64,000 nt of DNA from the NCBI GenBank assembly GCA_032209605.1, contig JASFXZ010000035.1:2299001-2363000 (forward strand), given 5' to 3'. Below, piece after piece: positions 32,467-45,913 of the stretch. The notes under the pieces were generated by a model that was not told where the DNA came from, did no database searches, and saw only the letters and a list, made by a program, of their open reading frames with translations. The DNA comes from Mactromeris polynyma. Taxonomy: Eukaryota; Mollusca; Bivalvia; Venerida; Mactridae. A program made the translations under genes and the position numbers. Each line of letters opens with the position of its first letter. The stretch's first letter is position 1.

Positions 32467-34069
32467 TTTTAAGAGATCTTTGACTTTCCGCTTATCCTTA
32501 CTTTTATGACACTCCTTCCACGTTTACATCATATATATATGTCAATATCTGTTTAATTGTAGGTTCACACTAACGTATTTAATCCATTGTTTAAGTTCAC
32601 GGTTAAATTCCTGTCCAAACTATTTAGCAACTGTAATATTCATATTATACACCACTATTATGTCCAACTACTTACACATTTAAACAAGTTCTAGATATTA
32701 TTTCTAAACTTCCTTCATGATCCTATATTATTATCACCTGCTCGGTTTATTGTTAACACAACTGTACCATAACAACCTCTGACGTTATAAGTGTATTTAA
32801 AATTCAATACCTCAGATAAAGTTAGATTAGACAGTTGACACAGTTTTCTTATCAGTCGTGTTTTCAGAAATACAGACTGATTCCGGTTTTGTTTCATGCA
32901 TGTATACCCTACTACTGATACACTCTGCAGATATCGTTACTAGTGCATGGTTGTACAAGCATAGACAACAGGTTTATATGTGTGAAACAGTCGTACTGTT
33001 ATAAAGTGTTGACTTTCGATTTCGTTTTATGCATAAATCACATAATATTAATATACTCTGCATATATTGCCACACGTATATTGTTGCACAAACATAATTG
33101 ACATACATATGACATTTATAAAACGATGTTTCCTCTCGAAATAAAGTATAGTTAGGATTTTGCCTGATGCATCACACTACATAATAAGCCAATATTTGGT
33201 GACGGGGAGGGTATATATTCGCATTTGGATTAGACAGTAAACAAAACATTATAGTTTTAAACAAGGAAAACACACGAAAATGAATTTTATATATTAATTA
33301 TAGCTACTGGCAACCAGTGATTTTTAATGCGTAATCGATTATCGACAAACAAAACTCTCCAACATTTATCACAATAGATGACGGTATATCAAGAAAGGAG
33401 CTGGCCTGCGATCCCTTGAAATCGATATAAATATCAATAATATATGCGGAGTGTGTGATGCTTCTATATAAATCATACACTAACTATACATACTGCACAA
33501 GAGTTCACCATTTATCACATATTTAGTATTCTACGTACGAGTCCTACTTGCGCTCTATTTTTCCATTGGTAAGGAATGATATTCTTGCCAACGAACACAT
33601 TTTTTACATCGCTGAATTTAAGATAATTAATACAACGATAAGGGAACTCTATGCATAACTTGCTGCATGTGACGATTTCTGACAATTAGTAGCTTTCGAT
33701 ATACTGATAACCTTTATCGTATGAACGGTAAATCACCGAACATACACATATCGCTTTGGCTGCTCGATTTGTTTATTCAGTATTTGTAAATCACACGATA
33801 TCTAGAGGAATACAAATATAAGCAACGGGTCATTAACGACATAACAGTTAAATTCCCACTTCAGATTGATCACGTACTAAATATATGAATGACATCATTT
33901 TATCAATAAGTGATCAATCAAATCCGCTGTAAAAGCAAAATTATGCAATTTTTCTCTCAATAAACCAAAGGTATTACATGTACGTCATGAGATTTACTTA
34001 GTGTATGAATAAAGAAATCTAGCAGGAAATGCCACATACAATACAGCCATCCCAAACCTACAATGAGAC
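32467..34069. other. 5' flank of TRIM copy 2, non-coding
   Basis: The first 100 bp (GACTTTCCG, TTATGACACTCCT, CCACGTTTA on the plus strand) recur upstream of copies 1 and 4 and probably hold the promoter and leader. The remainder matches 54.5-55.93 kb. A 60-codon open frame at 32715-32897 is not conserved. Confidence 0.55.
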
Positions 34070-34315
34070 CTGGGTTGGTATACACAAAGCATCTTAGATA
34101 AAAACATTTCTCTTATCTACTAGAAAATTCTCAAATATGACAAAATTTGACTTAAGTTTAAAATATTTCTTAAGAGCTATTCACAAAACATCTTAGAATT
34201 ATTTTGGTCTTAAATAGCCCATTTTAGTCTCAAATATCCGTTTTTTATCTAAGGTTGTTTTCAATAAATAAAATACGTCTATATGTATCTTATCTACTTG
34301 AGAAATGTCTTTAAA

Positions 34316-34378
34316 ATGGCGACGGTACATTCTGTGATTTTAAACACGGTTATTCCCGGCTCTCTCAACGTTTGCAAG
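34316..34378 (+). CDS. Possible first coding exon within the TIR element
   Basis: AAAATGGCG opens a 21-codon frame (MATVHSVILNTVIPG...) that ends at AAG|GTAAGG, a strong donor. No matching downstream exon could be identified, so this may be chance. Confidence 0.2.
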
Positions 34379-34550
34379 GTAAGGTTAATATCTTCTACAA
34401 ATATGTTTATGCGAAGATTCCGTTAAGATTAAATCTGTATATTTTACTTGATTACACGCAACGGAATCAGCTGTCAAAAAATCAAATCGAGGGGGCGAAA
34501 CACGTCCAAGTTTGTGTTTTGTAACACTGTATTACTGGATACAGGTACTA

Positions 34551-35824
34551 CAGTAAAACTTCAAAACCTCGAACAGTTTTGGCTCGAACAAAGTAGATAC
34601 CTCGAACAGGTTCTTAAGTCCCGGCGAAACCCCTTCTTATTTCATATTATCTAACAGTAGATCACTCGAACAGAGATAGGTCGAACACTCGAACAGGATT
34701 TGTGGTCCCTAGCTATCATTTCATTCATTGTTCACCATAGATAGGTCGAACAATACAATAAGTCATACCTTTCATTGACCGCTTAATATACTTTTATTTG
34801 TTGACGGGTAAGATTGGTGACACATGTTATACACATAATTACTTGACAGTGGAAACTCCCTAATCCGAACACCCTTCGGACAAACTATAAAGTTCGGATT
34901 AGAGGTGATTGAATTGAATGTCCGTAGGCAATACATTCTTTCATACTTTGCTGAGTAATTTAAGCTACAATATTTTACAAAATTTATGTAAACTTGAAGA
35001 TTAATTTATGGCCCAAAATCATAAGTTATATTTATGCTCCTTTCATAAAAGGAAGATGCGATATGCAAAATACACGCTGTGTTAAACATTGGTTGATATT
35101 TCAATTCTTTCAAATGTAAATTAGCATAATATAATCCGATTCTTTAGTATATGCACCGCTTTAGACGCATCTCGTTTAATTAAAACCGTATGAAAGCATT
35201 GAATATGATTAACTTAAGATTTTGACCTACACTTCATTCTTAAATAGATGTAGATATAACAGCAAAATTGCACTGCGCAGAAAATGTATTAGATTGTTTT
35301 TTGATTTATTTATAATTTGATAATTTCACTGCATTAGGTGGATATTTCAATCTCAAGCAAGTATTTCAATGAATCATTCAACAAGTCAAATGATTACAAA
35401 CATAGCTGAAATTAAGTATGTATGTTTTGCAACGTTATACCGTCCATAAAACCTGACAAACTTAGTACGATGTATTTTGAAAACGCCATACTTGGAAGCT
35501 ATGCCAATAGTTTCATTTCGAAAGATTTTTCGTAGAGTAAAATAATGATAAACGGTAAAAAATTTGAATTGTGATTTATGTACCTAATGGGCCTTTTTCT
35601 ACGCTCACTTCCAATGTTTTCCAATTGTTTACACAATAAATACACCTCGTACCCGGTCTTACCTTGTTTCAATCAAAACTGAATGCAGAACAGAACAGAA
35701 CAGAACAGAACAGAACAGAACAGACGATGATAAAGTCTAATGTATACCGTAGATGCCTCGAACAGTAGATGACTCGAACTAATTGCTAGGTCCGACGGCA
35801 GTTCGAGGTTTCGAAGTTTTACTG
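34551..35824. mobile_element. Nested pogo/Tigger-like element with CAGT termini
   Basis: The left end CAGTAAAACTTCAAAACCTC and the right end are inverted copies with one mismatch over about 25 bases. TA flanks both sides (34549-34550 and 35825-35826). CTCGAACAG motifs repeat inside each end. It lies within the 4.4-kb element and so arrived later. No transposase frame is visible. A second CAGT-type terminus (CAGTGGAAACTCCCTAATCC at 34847) suggests a further nested fragment. Confidence 0.8.
35686..35724. repeat. CAGAA microsatellite
   Basis: About seven to eight perfect copies of CAGAA. Confidence 0.95.
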
Positions 35825-38800
35825 TAGTAAACTTCTTTTTAGGACTTACATTGATCATAGTTAGTCGTTTTACCATATGCTTTGACTACATGAGGCTTTT
35901 ACTGAATGTCATAAACAGCGTGTTTGGCACATGTATTCGCGATGCGGAAGTAATCTTTTGCTTACTCATTAATGTATTTCTGCATACATATTAGTTTATG
36001 TTTGTTGTTTTGAGTTATTTGAATAGACGCTGTTGTAATGATTATGATCATTCCTACCTGATGGCGGCACAGGAATAAAATCGTGCTCTCTGATGTGTCA
36101 GAAAACATCTTTTACGGCCTTACAAATCTGTTTGTTTAAATATCTTTTCAGGAAAAACTTCATTTATTATTTGAATCATATTGATGTTATGGTATGAGAG
36201 GTATAGAACTATCCATGGTACAACAGTTGACTGTAACAGGAGATTCACTGTGCAGTGCCACAATGAAGATATATAGATCCAATATATTACAAAACTTTAC
36301 TGAAACAAAGATGTGTACTAAAAGACAAAATGTTTCAAACCTTGAAGTTTGTGTAATATGTATTTAGTTTTGTCAGCAATTTATTAGCACATGTGGAAAA
36401 ATACAGTGTCATTCTTTTCTGATAAGCTCATATCATCTGGTTGCTGATAACACACATGCGATTTTGGTAGTTATTGTGGAAAAAAAACATAAACACATGA
36501 AAAATCAGTTGTATGCAGAGCATGTATGTCATGATTTCATGATTAATTGTTGTATGTAAGCTGAATAAAAACTGTGGATCCTGAATTGATTTGTTTTTGA
36601 TGTTATTAGTACTGGAGATATTTGCACAAACATAAGTATTATAGTCTTCTTATAACCCCCACCAAAAGTATGCAACATGTATATCATATATTAAAATGGT
36701 ATCATTATTTAAGCACTCCACATTTACTTGCAAATGAACAATAATATATTTGTTCTGTAATCACTTAAAACTTAAGGAATAGTTATCATAATAAAAAATG
36801 CCCAATTGCATTTGAGATGGACATAAGTGTACAAGGTACCAGACTATAATATCAGCAATATATTGACCCCTTGAAGAATATAATAACAGTAAACTTTAAT
36901 ATGTGCATTGAAATAATCCTTAAAATGTTTGTTGCAATGTTGTTTATTTACACATCCATCAACCATGGAAGTGTCACTGTGGATGCTGTGTGATAGAAGA
37001 TATTACAATCACAACTTTGTGAGTCACTTCAGTCACATATTAGCTGTATATGTGTGTATTAAATGTCCCTTCAGTTACATTTTAGTATACATTAAATAAA
37101 TATTCATGACAAGCCTGACTACTTTCAAACATAAATATTACTTTGGGTGTTTAAAAAGTACAGAAACCACATTTATTTAGATACATGAAATGAATCATGC
37201 ACTCCCTACTGCTTTATATGTATGCTGCAGAATTGTATCCCAAATCTTCATTTACAAGAGTGCTAAACATTTCTGTTTTACATATTCTATTTGGTACAAT
37301 CTTTTCATATTCTATCATGAAAATGATGTAATTCTAATTCCATTTCATGTAATTGGGCAATGGTGTAATTATTATATTGCAAATCATTTTGCATGAACAC
37401 TTACTCAGCTAGGGATGATGTAAATATTATTCTCTTTAATATATTTATGCACAGTTAATAAGTATTAACTGAATATTAAACATTTAGGTAGAACATTATT
37501 TCAATTTTGTCTGTCTGATTAATTATTAAGACAACATGTGTCCTGTAAACAATGCTTGGGTAATTGTTATTTAAGTTATATTTGAAGGACTTTCCCTAGT
37601 ACCACTAGTAACAGTACATTTTATTGTGTTATATTACAGCAGGCAACACATTTATAGTTTACAAAAAAGCCATTAACACAAAACCAAGTAATTGATAATT
37701 GATCATCATGTACTTGCCTAAATGTATGTTTATATATATACAAATGTATATATATCTTTTATTAAAAGCTCATTCTTGCATATAACACAATATTTCATTA
37801 AAACAATGCATACATACTCATGCAAGACCCTTCTATAAGAATTATAAGAGACTATGGCACTGTAATTATATACATTCTTTTTACAATCTAAATAGAATTA
37901 CTCTACTAAACAAATAGATAAATTAAAAATTGAGAGTGTGTGAGACAAAGACTCCGGAAAACTCATTTGATGTCAAATTATCGCAAGTATTGAAGTATCG
38001 CTATCAATTTTGTTATTGATAACATATTGATGATATCAAAATTAAACAAAATGTTGAGTAAATTAAGTGAAATGCTGCTTCAAGACCATGTAATGTATGG
38101 TACATCTTTGCAAATTGAAAGTATCTTGTTCTTTAATTTATATACATGTTATTAAAACATGCAGGAACGACAACTCTGGATAGAGATTGTTATATATTTA
38201 TGTACTGCTGTGTTTACTTCCGTTACTATTTTTAGGTTGGGTAATTCCACTTTTACATAGCAACGACGTTAAGAAATTTCTTAAGACAACGTTGTAACGT
38301 AAGATATTTCTCAAACTTAGGATAATATTTTATCTAAGATATTTCCTACGAGGCTTCTTGAATAGGACTTACGAGTAAAAAATATTTTACTCTTAGCTAA
38401 GAAATTTCTTAAAGTTTACGAAATTTCTTACGAAAAATTCTAAGATGCTTTGTGAATACCACCCCTGAAATATATACATAACTACAAACATGCGATCAAT
38501 TTCTGAGGTAAAAGGGAAACATGTTACAAAGTTTAATGATGAGAAACAGATACTAAATTGTTCCCGTGGAAATGGTTTTAGACAAGACAATGCCTCTCCA
38601 CACATAGCACCAATACACAACAGTCTGCAAAACATCAAGCACTAAGGGGGTGCAAGGGTAAACATGTATTGGAATAGTAGTCCGACTACAAAGAACAACT
38701 TAGGAAAGTTTAGGGGAAAAACAAGGGAGGGAACTTATTTAATGGATGGAAAACATCTCTGGACAAGCCAGGACATTCAGCAATGATAGCCCGAAAGGGG

Positions 38801-39240
38801 GTTGTGGCGGTAGAAGCCATTGAAATATACTTATTGTAAGGATATTACCACGACAGACTAAAACATTAGGTACATCTATCGGACAATCACACATCTTACA
38901 AAGTGATGTCCGAATATATTCCGAGTATTGGTTAAGAAATTTGAACTCATACAATAGTGTTTCTTTTCGTATTTCAATGTCTACGTGCCCTTTTCTAAAT
39001 GTCTCTTGACATATTCAAATCCAGTTCAATTAAAACAGACTAATTAGTGGTTCATAGAAAATAATTATTACATAATATGTACGCAATTTCAAGTCATATT
39101 AGGATACGTCTTTCAAAATGGGAAATATATTAAACAAGTACGCACAAATGAAATACACGTACATTCATTGAATTCAAATTTTGTCTGTATAGTAATAATA
39201 CATTGTGTCGCTATCGGATTTATTTGCTGTCTAATAACAC

Positions 39241-40096
39241 AGTCATATTTCCACCGATTAGGGATAGATGCTCTAGCGATTTGGTGACGGGTTTACTCTT
39301 TTTTTTAAATCGTAGGGGCACATCGGCGGGCACATCGAAAAAAAAAATACCGCGGGAGTTATTTTCTTTTTATCAGTTGGACACCGGAAAGGCATCTGCT
39401 AAAAAAACCTATATACATCGGCCGATAACCGACGCGGGACCATTCGGACACCTTAAACATCGTCAGGTCACCGATGATTTTTGGGGTCCTATTCTCGAGA
39501 CCCTAATCCTAAGGCCACCGACTGATCATCGGAAGGCAACCAACCGGGCACAATACGGGTCTCGGTCGATATTCGTCAAAATGGTGTTTTTGACATCGGT
39601 ACCGACAAGCGTCCCCTTCAAGGTATATAAGAACTTTTGTTAGGTTTTATCAAGAAAAGTTACGTATCAAGAAACCAAACATGCGTCAGGAGTTGCGGTG
39701 GATGCCTCATCACAGTACACTCGTCGTCCTTTTTGTCCTCCTATAAATACACTTCCCTAGAATACACAATTGGAGTGGCGTTTACGCTCGGATACCTAAC
39801 GGATACCTGACAGAGACAGACAGAAACCCGGAGGGAGCCTGTTCGGGCCCCGTACGATCTCAGTATATCGTACGACGTCATTACGCATGCCGGCATAGTG
39901 ACATCCTATGATATCCTATGCCCTTCCAGCACCCTGTCGAAAACCTTTCACACATTTCAGCCGAATATCGTCCGATCACCAGAAATACCACTTCAAGGAT
40001 TTGTCACCGCTCTCTTGCAGATTCTCAACGATGCAAAGACATCGGTGAAACCCTCCGATCCTCAAAAATCCTCCGGCGACCAATGGAAATGTGACT
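39241..40096. mobile_element. 0.86-kb insertion with 13-bp inverted termini
   Basis: The termini are AGTCATATTTCCA and, inverted, AGTCACATTTCCA. The related segment near 56680-56710 lacks the whole block and runs on from GCTGTCTAA. The insert is richer in GC than its surroundings and dense in CGAT/ATCGG motifs. No clear target duplication remains. A plus frame at 39203-39643 starts outside the insert and looks accidental. Confidence 0.55.
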
Positions 40097-42430
40097 AAGG
40101 TATTAGTGTTAAGGCAATTTTGTTTGAGAACAACGCTTGAATACAATCGAATACCATATAATACAAAATATGTGTTATGTTAATGCTAATGTTCATACGC
40201 CCTTCTTTAAAAAGAGAGAGAACTTCGTATTGCACATCTACCTCCACTCATCGCTTATCTCCCCTAGTTAGTGGTAAATAGAATGATCATGATTTTAAAA
40301 TATGTTACTTAATGTTGAATGTTTGAAAAAAAATGACGATTACACATTGAACACAGTCGTATTTTATCAAATTTATCATAGAGAATCTACTTTGCTCCAA
40401 TATCTTGTAATATAAACAAACCAAGGTCAATATCTAACGAATCGAATTACTTACCGAGATAACATGTTACAGGGATCCGTGTAACTGTAAAGGTAGGTCA
40501 GCGCGTAACAAATTGATTTCATATATGTAAATATTTTTAGAGTTATCTTTCACTCAGTCAGTAGTTGTACTCACAACCACAATACAAGAGAAGGTCGCTT
40601 TTGTATCTTACCACTTTACATTTAAATGTTTTACAAATCGCATCTTGGGTAACAATTATTTATTTTTGGCTCAAATTGTGCACAGTATGTAAAGAATGAA
40701 GATACATACTGCGGACACATTGATTGAATTGGAAGATTAAGCTTATTGTTAATAATTATAATTTTTGCATTCGAAGATATATAAATGCACTGGCTGCGGT
40801 TCTATAAAATCTCCAGTATTGCGATACTGCACAAGCTAAATGTAAGAACAATCGTATATCATATCTGTACAATGAATATTATGCAACAAACATTCTCGCC
40901 GGATAGTTTTCCAAGTATGGTACATTACAGATCACCTCCTTTACATATCTTTCTCCTATCACCTACGTTTGTGTCTTGTGTCTCTTTTACAACTCTTTAC
41001 ATCTAAATTTATGTTCATGTCTCCTTTTGAATTTTGGGTAGCTGCGCTTTTTACGTGTGGCTTCAACATTGGTGTGATGAAAATTTAAATTAAGGTCTTT
41101 CTTGAAATCAATCCATGTGCATTATGTAAATTTATCACATACCCGTGTATGTTTCTACGATGGAGTAAATATCATATTGCACAGTGTGCGTACAATATGC
41201 AAATGATAGGAAAAACCTTAATGAAATCCATACGCTGCTTGTTTACAGTTAACAAAACGAGTAATGATAACAAATATCCACATCGCCAACTGTTAATAAA
41301 TTAAAAAAGAATGCTCATGTAAGCTGCAGCAAACTCAAACATGAATATGATAACATTTACCGTCAACATGAAAGTTATGACAAATCTATTTAGCATGTCC
41401 AGCGAAATTCTCCCAACCTACCTATCCAGTTCAGTAATTTATTCCATCTCAAACCCTTCGTGTTTCAGACGACATCAACCCTTCACCAGTGTACACAGGT
41501 AGTTGTAACAATTATATTTATCTTTGTTTGAGAAGCTCAGTACTAAATCAATCAAAATGAACTAGATTCTACACACTTAATAGCGTTTCGAGTTAGGTAG
41601 ATGGAACGGATTCACTGAACGCGTGTATACTGAATGACGTCAGAGACTTGTTTATGTAATGACGTCATTAAACATATTTTTCGCAGAAATGCTTTTCCTT
41701 TATTTCCGTTTTACAGTAACACTTAAAAGCGAATTATGAGATAATATTATCTTAATAAACTGGAAAATGATAAAGTATTCATAGATCTATGGATAATAAT
41801 CGAAATAATCAAAATAATCAATTTGTAAATGGGGCTACTTTTTCGGCTCTTTAATGAAAAAAAGTCGAAATTACTTTCGGGGCGCTAATGTAAATATCAA
41901 AGATATCAATCTAATAATGTGTTTTTACCTTAAATTGTCGGGTATGTGATAAACAGAATATTAAATCGGTGTTGTTTAGTTACAAATTCATTGAACTCGT
42001 TCAATAAATAGAATATGAAGCTCGCCAGAGGCTCGCTTCGTATAATTTTTTTCAACTCGTTCAATGAATTTGATACTTAACAACACTCGTTCAATATCCT
42101 CTATTTGGGTAGTAAACGTACTTATTTAATCAAGTACTTAAATCACAATCACGTCGTCCTCGTTGTTGGTTCGATGATATTAAAGTCATACATGAAACAG
42201 GACTTCTTTGGAATCAGGATAGAGGTCGTTACTGATTTGGAGTTCTTTAAGGGTAAACTTCCCAATGCTTGCAATAGGTGCTAGTTCTGGCTAGTAACCC
42301 GAAGCAGCCAAAAGTGAGAGGTTAATTATCAGTTGTAATATCTTGTTTCATAATTCATGTAAAATAAATAAGCCCAAACACATCGTTTCAAGGTTGTACA
42401 TCCATAGCTCACAGATCACCGAGGAGCGTA
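40097..42430. other. Duplicated intergenic sequence without a supported gene
   Basis: It matches about 56710-58225, except for 41150-42120, which is absent there. 42192-42430 looks SINE-like at its 3' part (CTAGTAACCCGAAGCAGCC ... GTTGTAATATCTTG), with a sister copy at about 57990-58225. Confidence 0.55.
41971..42084. repeat. Inverted repeat with about 32-bp arms
   Basis: 41971-42002 (GTTGTTTAGTTACAAATTCA...) is the imperfect reverse complement of 42053-42084. It lies in the stretch missing from the related segment, so it may mark a foldback element. Confidence 0.7.
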
Positions 42431-42533
42431 TTAGTAAATATCAGTCTTTGTAACAGTTGCAGTATAATAGACTTTAAATGTAGTGGTAACTTTTACTTGT
42501 ATATCACTAGTAGTGAACATCATGTCAGCAGAA

Positions 42534-42736
42534 CTATACTTAGATTGGTTATTAAGAATATCCTCGCCTAAATACATTTTAAAGATACAGTGACTGTACT
42601 TATAACTTATGTGTTTTATTGCATATGTAAGTCATACGGCAATTATACTTCGGTTGGTAACTAAGAATAGCCTCGCCTTGATACGTTTTAAAGACGCAGT
42701 GACTGTACGTACAACTTATGTGTTTTATTGCATCCT
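42534..42736. repeat. Tandem duplication of about 105 bp
   Basis: Two adjacent diverged copies contain CCTCGCCT, TTTTAAAGA and CAGTGACTGTAC followed by AACTTATGTGTTTTATTGCA. A single copy is found at the corresponding place near 29140. Confidence 0.65.
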
Positions 42737-43349
42737 ATGTGTTTTATTTATTACACACATACGAAAGCTTATGATCCTGTATACAAGAAACCTCACCAAT
42801 TCGGAAATGTTTGTTATAATAACATCACTTTAAGTCTGAGCAGTTTCAGATGTGAAAGGTTTCATTGTATTATCTAGAGCCATAATGAACACAAACACTA
42901 ACTTACATTATGTGCAATCTGATTTTAATGTTGTGCATCTACATAATACGGAAACGTGTACGACAATACATATTACATGTTTCATTATCTGTATCGATAT
43001 AGACAAAATCGTTAAAACACAGTAATATCAAATGTAATGCAGACACATTACAACTGTAATTTGTAAAATTTTCACAATTCAGACGAGGTACAGTAAACGC
43101 TCTCCAGAGTTACCGTCCGTTGTACTACAGTATAAAGTTTATATGTCGCAATCTCTACAACGATAACCTATCAACAACAGCCAATTGTGTGTCTCCCAAA
43201 CAACGTAGCTCTGTATTGTATGACGCTAATGGTAAAGTTTCATTATAAAAATGCTGATAATAATAAAAATAGTACGTATGCAAACATGATACAACAAGAG
43301 GACCATGATGGGCCTGTATCGCTCTCCTGATATAAAGACCAAGTCCATT

Positions 43350-45108
43350 CCCCGCACACCTTTCTTCACTCCCCGCACATCTACATACACTCCCGCACAC
43401 CCTTCTGCATGCCATGCACACCCTCCTACCGTCTCGCACACCCTTTCACACTCCCCGCACATCAATATGCACTCACAGCACTCCCTTCTGCATTCCCTGC
43501 ACATCTACATACACTCCCTGCACATCTACATACACTTCCTGCACATCTGCATACACTTCCTGCACATCTGCATACACTTCCTGCACATCTACACTCACTC
43601 CCTGCACATCTACATACACTCCCTGCACATCTACATACACTCCCTGCACATATACATACACTCCCTGCACATCTACATACACTCCCTGCACATCTACATA
43701 CAATCCCTGCACATCTACATACACTCCCTGCACATCTACATACACTCCCTGCACATCTACATACACTCCCTGCACATCTACATACACTCCCTGCACATCT
43801 ACATACACTCCCCGCACATCTACATACACTCCCTGCACATCTACATACACTCCCTGCACATCTACATACACTCCTTGCACATCTGCATACACTCCCTGCA
43901 CATCTACATACACTCCCTGCACATCTACATACACTCCCTGCACATCTACATACACTCCATGCACATCTTCATACACTCCCTGCACATCTATATACACTCC
44001 CTGCACATCTACATACAATCCCCGCACATCTATATACACTCCCTGCACATCTACATACACTCCCTGCACATCTACATACACTCCCTGCACATCTACATAC
44101 ACTTCCTGCACATCTGCATACACTCACTCCCCGCACATATGCATACACTCTCCGCTCATCTACATACAATCCCCGCACATATACATACACTCCCCACACA
44201 TCTACATACACTCCCCACACATATACATACACTCCCCGCACATCTACATATACTTCCCGCACATCTACATACACTTCCTGCACATCTGCATACACTCACT
44301 CCCCGCACATATGCATACACTCTCCGCTCATCTACATACAATCCCCGCACATATACATACACTCCCCACACATCTACATACACTCCCCACACATATACAT
44401 ACACTCCCCGCACATCTACATATACTCCCCGCACATCTACATACAATCGCCGCACATATACATACACTCCCTGCACATCTACATTCACTCCCCGCACATC
44501 TACACACACTCCCCGCACATCTACATACAATCCCCGCACATCTGCATACACTCTCCGCACATCTACATACACTCCCCGCTCATCTACATACAATCCTCGC
44601 ACATCTACATACACTCCCTACACATCTAAATACAATCCACGTACATCTAAATACACTCCCCGCACATCCACATACATTCCCCGCACATATATATACACTT
44701 CCTGCACATCTGCATACACTCCCCGCACATCAACATTCACTCCCCGCACATCTACATACAATTCCCGCACATATACATACACTCCCCACACATCTACATA
44801 CACTCCACACACATATACAAACATTCCCCACACATCTACGTATACTCCCCGCACATCTACATACAATCCCCGCACATACACATACACTCCCTGCACATCT
44901 ACATTCACTCCCTGCACATCTACACACACTCCCCGCACATATACATACAATCCCCGCACATCTACATACACTCCCCGAACATCTACATACACTCCCCACA
45001 CATCTACGTATACTCCCGCATATGTACATGCACTCTCCGCACATCTACACACCTCCGCACATCTACAAACACTCCACGTTCGTCTACATACACTCCCCAC
45101 ACATCGCA
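43350..45108. repeat. 21-bp minisatellite, about 80 copies, with higher-order structure
   Basis: The unit is CACATCTACATACACTCCCTG or CCC-CG variants, 21 bp. Because 21 is divisible by three, several frames on both strands stay open for hundreds of codons; these are not genes. A block from 44109 recurs at 44281 (172 bp, eight units plus four bases), a higher-order repeat. The left part is dominated by CTG-ending units and the right part by CCG-ending units. Flanks match the array at 50.9-52.0 kb. Confidence 0.95.
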
Positions 45109-45378
45109 ACATGAAAAAAACTAATTTCAAAGGCAATAAGGAACACAATGCAGAATTATATAGCTGATAATATAAATGTGTTGATATGACAAGTCAAGGT
45201 TAATGTAAATCTTGAATATTAATGCATATAAACAATGATAGCATAATAGTATAATCTGACTAACATCCTTTCTGTCATTGAAGTAATAATCATTTATATA
45301 CTGAAATGAAAAGAAACTCACCTTTCCTAAACGTATCGTACGGTCTAATATTCAACGGTTCCGGGCATATGGAAATAC

Positions 45379-45381
45379 AAC
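45379..45381. other. Deletion junction: lost TRIM copy 3
   Basis: Sequence up to GGAAATACAA matches the 3' flank of copy 4 (to about 52296). The next bases, CTTCCTTTATAATCC, match its 5' flank (from about 54743). About 2.45 kb covering the entire gene is missing. The joined ends share AA, a minimal microhomology. Confidence 0.8.
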
Positions 45382-45913
45382 TTCCTTTATAATCCTATAA
45401 TCCTATATTATGATCACCTGCTTGCTTTATTGTTAAAACAGTTGTACCATAACAACCTCTGACGTTATAAGTGTAGTCAAATATCAATACCTAAGATAAA
45501 TTTAGCTCAGACAGTTGACACAGTTTTCATATCATGCTTGTTTTCAGAAAATACAGTCTACTTTCGGATTCATGAATGTATAACCTACCATTAATATATT
45601 CTGCATTTATCGTTACTAGTGCATTGTTGTACAAACATAGTCGACAGGTTTATACGTGTGAAACAGTCACATAGCTATGCAGTGTTCAGTGTTACTGTAT
45701 TAATAAATATGTATGTTATTAAACTAATCTAAGTATATAAAATAAACATCTATGGCTCGTTATATATAATATTCATTTCCTGTTTGTGATCAAATTGGAA
45801 TATCTTCACGATTTGTCCAAATCCCTACATTCATTTCGATGTCGCCTAATTCCGGATTAGGAACACGTCCAATAAGACCGGCAGTCTTATACTGAATTGT
45901 AAATTAATGTATA

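Larger units (their letters stand above)
34073..38464. mobile_element. 4.4-kb TIR DNA transposon, apparently non-autonomous
   Basis: The left terminus GGTTGGTATACACAAAGCAT and the inverted right terminus GGGTGGTATTCACAAAGCAT match at 24 of the first 26 bases. CTG flanks both sides (34070-34072 and 38465-38467). The related segment at 55921-55945 reads GAGACCTGAAATATATAC with CTG once, which is an empty site. The ends are rich in TTAAGAAATTTCTTA-type inverted motifs. I find no transposase. The superfamily is unclear; a 3-bp duplication leaves PIF/Harbinger-like or CACTA-like as options. Confidence 0.85.

Noticed and set aside
39203..39643. 146-codon plus-strand frame
   Set aside because: It starts outside and runs into the 0.86-kb insert, so it joins unrelated sequence; no family features.
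43305..45167. Long open frames of 400-620 codons (repeating HIYIHSL, TSTYTPC or AHLHTLP) on the plus strand
   Set aside because: They exist because the 21-bp unit is divisible by three; several frames on both strands are open at once, the frame switches at 4-base inserts, and no initiation or splice context is conserved in the sister array.
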